From the NCBI GenBank assembly GCA_040509055.1, contig JBEVLT010000454.1:1-8769 (forward strand): a stretch of 8,769 bases of DNA, in the 5' to 3' direction. This stretch comes from JAJKIP01 sp040509055 (GTDB taxonomy: Bacteria; Bacteroidota; Bacteroidia; Chitinophagales; Chitinophagaceae). Position 1 is the stretch's first letter. Each line of letters begins with the position of its first letter. This document shows positions 7,323 to 8,769 of this stretch, piece after piece. A model generated the notes under the pieces. That model was not told where the DNA came from. It made no database searches and worked only from the letters and a program-made list of their open reading frames with translations. The position numbers and the translations under genes were made by a program.

Positions 7323-8585
7323 TTAAAAAGGAGAACTGGAGCCTTCCACGACTGTAGGCCCCTGCGACTGACCATTCAATAGAATGGCGAGGATAAACGC
7401 AATGGCCGAGGCGATGATGCCGATCATGAACACGTTATAAGCTATCCTGACCAGCCTGTATTTCCGTCCCAGTACTTTGCCCAGGTAATAAATATCGTCT
7501 ACCAGCGATCCGTAGAGGTAGTTCGGATCACGCATCATGGTGCTCATGCCCCATTTGTATTCCTCAAGGGTGGCGCTGTGAAAATTGCCGAAGAACAACA
7601 GGTTGGTCTGCCGGTTCAGTATCTGGTCGCGGGTAAAGTTGCCTTGCGTGATCTTGGGCCGGGTGGCCAGGATGGCCAGCACGATCGTACCCAGCGAGCT
7701 GGCCAGGAAGATCATGGTGGGAATAGTCAGGTGCGTATCCACTTCTATCTTCCGGATCAGCACGGTCAGGATCACCGAAATGATAATAGCATTCACGCTG
7801 ATCAGGATATTGGCCTTGTTGTCGGCCATTTCGCTGAGGCGCATGTGGTTTTCAGAGGTAAGCCGCAGCATGGTCTGGATGCCCTTGGTGATAAAGCCGT
7901 TTTGCTTCGGTGCATCTTTCTTTTTATCACCCGTGTCATTCATCTCTTCCGGCAGCAGGGTCTGGCTGCTGTTGGGGCTGTGCAGGGCATCGATCCGCTC
8001 CCGGAGCTTCTCCATATTCTTTTGCTTCCGCTGGTCCAGGTGCTGCTGGCAATACTCGGTATAGAACCGGTGGTGCTCCAGCAGCGCCAGCGTATTTTTG
8101 TCCCAGTCCATGACAATCGTATTGAGGTTGCGCAGCTTCATCTCTTTGCGCATCAGCTTGTCCATCTCTTTGAAGTCCTTTGTGCCAAGGTGATAGGTGT
8201 CCGCATCCTTGATGATCTGCTGGGACAGGTTTTCTGGCTGCGCATCTATCCTGGTGGCCATGATCACTTTAGCAATATCCTCCGACAGGTGGGTATACAT
8301 ATCCCGCTCTCCCAGCCAGGCCCGCACCAGCTCCACGCTCTTCTCTTCGTGCGTGGCCGGGTTTTCGAACAGGTGTCCGGTATCATGGAACCAGGCGGCG
8401 ATATTCAGTATCACCACTTCTTTTTCCGACAGGTCGTAGTGCGCCGCTATCTCATTCACATGCTCTACCACGGTGCGTGTATGATCGATAGTATGGTACA
8501 CCAGGTTGGCCTGGCCGGACGATTCATACAGGCCGGTCACATACTGTTCGGCTTGTTTAAGTACGTCTGTTTCAATATTTTTCAT
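7323..8585 (-). CDS. HD-domain phosphohydrolase fused to a Pycsar-effector-like (PycTM/DUF5706) membrane domain
   Basis: A 420-residue two-part protein. Residues about 5-185 are an HD-superfamily metal-dependent phosphohydrolase: YHTIDHT (30-36, H31/H35), AWFHDTGH (64-71, the H67-D68 pair), a THEEKS segment (78-83) and KDADTYHLG (126-134, D127/D129). A charged, probably coiled or disordered linker spans 183-235. Residues about 240-405 match the membrane effector family PycTM of Pycsar systems: SEMADNKANILISVNAIII (251-269) opens the first transmembrane helix (about 259-277), followed by helices at about 288-308 and 381-403 with a cytoplasmic-looking segment between. HD domains usually hydrolyse nucleotide phosphates, cyclic nucleotides or alarmones; PycTM proteins respond to cCMP/cUMP by damaging the membrane. 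Which applies here is inference. It starts 3 bases after the preceding barrel gene stop and ends 8 bases before ppk1, so it is co-transcribed. The fold calls are strong and the biological role is open. Confidence 0.88.
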   Translation of the reverse strand: MKNIETDVLKQAEQYVTGLYESSGQANLVYHTIDHTRTVVEHVNEIAAHYDLSEKEVVILNIAAWFHDTGHLFENPATHEEKSVELVRAWLGERDMYTHLSEDIAKVIMATRIDAQPENLSQQIIKDADTYHLGTKDFKEMDKLMRKEMKLRNLNTIVMDWDKNTLALLEHHRFYTEYCQQHLDQRKQKNMEKLRERIDALHSPNSSQTLLPEEMNDTGDKKKDAPKQNGFITKGIQTMLRLTSENHMRLSEMADNKANILISVNAIIISVILTVLIRKIEVDTHLTIPTMIFLASSLGTIVLAILATRPKITQGNFTRDQILNRQTNLLFFGNFHSATLEEYKWGMSTMMRDPNYLYGSLVDDIYYLGKVLGRKYRLVRIAYNVFMIGIIASAIAFILAILLNGQSQGPTVVEGSSSPF

Positions 8586-8588
8586 AAC

Positions 8589-8769
8589 TCAGAATGTTAA
8601 GTTGAATTTGGTACCCAGCGAGAAGTTGAGCACTGTTTCTTCTGTTGAAAACCCTATGGTAGCCGATACGATCACGATATTGAACGGATTGTAGTAGAAG
8701 CCGCCGCCAGCCACGTAATGCCATTTGCGGCTGCTTTCTCCTTTGTACCACACGCGGCCCACATCGTTG
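8589..8769 (-). CDS. C-terminal end of a second BamA-like outer-membrane barrel protein (5' part outside window)
   Basis: The last 59 codons of a minus-strand gene that enters from the right edge and stops at TGA (8589-8591), three bases before the HD/PycTM ATG. The peptide is clearly homologous to the C-terminus of the barrel protein at 1542-4151. Both contain D-[IV]-GRVW, then GESS, WH, glycine-rich strands, PFN, SAT-x-G-x-STE and a final aromatic strand; this copy ends KFNLTF, with the terminal Phe typical of outer-membrane barrels. It is therefore likely another surface-antigen/BamA-type barrel, perhaps with additional N-terminal domains that cannot be seen here. It is the first visible member of the operon. 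Confidence 0.85.
   Translation of the reverse strand, partial: NDVGRVWYKGESSRKWHYVAGGGFYYNPFNIVIVSATIGFSTEETVLNFSLGTKFNLTF

Noticed and set aside
4175..8585. Calling the locus a bona fide Pycsar anti-phage system
   Set aside because: The cyclase has a multi-helix membrane anchor, and PPK1 is not a known Pycsar component. No other defence genes are in view, so only a Pycsar-related signalling module is supportable.
7578..8600. 340-codon + strand ORF opposite the HD/PycTM gene
   Set aside because: Antisense shadow of a gene with clear HD and membrane motifs. The translation shows no domain of its own.

Overview
The window looks like chromosomal DNA from a Bacteroidota member, most likely of the Chitinophagaceae/Chitinophaga type. 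This rests on protein style rather than a marker gene: HD plus Pycsar-type membrane effector fusions, BamA-like barrel proteins with a GDWxRH/PRDRDQ domain, weak Shine-Dalgarno sequences and mid-range GC. I saw no rRNA, tRNA, CRISPR array, insertion sequence or integrase.

Layout. The left edge (1-125, + strand) holds the Lys/Asp/Gly-rich C-terminal tail of a gene that begins outside the window. It is followed by a clear Rho-independent terminator (161-191). The rest of the coding content is on the minus strand. At 328-1398 is a secreted or lipid-free periplasmic serine hydrolase of the class C beta-lactamase/penicillin-binding fold, apparently with its own transcription start in the 143-base gap to its right.

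From right to left, 8769-1542 forms one tightly packed gene cluster on the minus strand. The order is: the C-terminal end of an outer-membrane barrel protein (8589-8769, partial); an HD-domain phosphohydrolase fused to a Pycsar-effector-like (PycTM) membrane domain (7323-8585); polyphosphate kinase ppk1 (5269-7314); a membrane-anchored class III nucleotidyl cyclase (4175-5272); and an 869-residue outer-membrane BamA-like barrel with a kinase-like N-terminal part (1542-4151). Junctions are 3 bp, 8 bp, an ATGA overlap and 23 bp, so co-transcription and partial translational coupling are likely. The promoter must lie to the right of the window.

How the genes may work together (inference). A class III cyclase makes a cyclic mononucleotide. 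A PycTM-type membrane domain is, in Pycsar defence, the receptor and effector for cyclic pyrimidine nucleotides. The HD domain fused to it could hydrolyse a phosphorylated nucleotide. PPK1 makes and consumes polyphosphate at the expense of nucleotide triphosphates. Having these four activities in one unit, bracketed by two paralogous outer-membrane barrels, suggests an envelope-linked nucleotide/polyphosphate signalling module, possibly stress or phage related. The combination is the most interesting thing in the window. Each member on its own belongs to a recognisable family.
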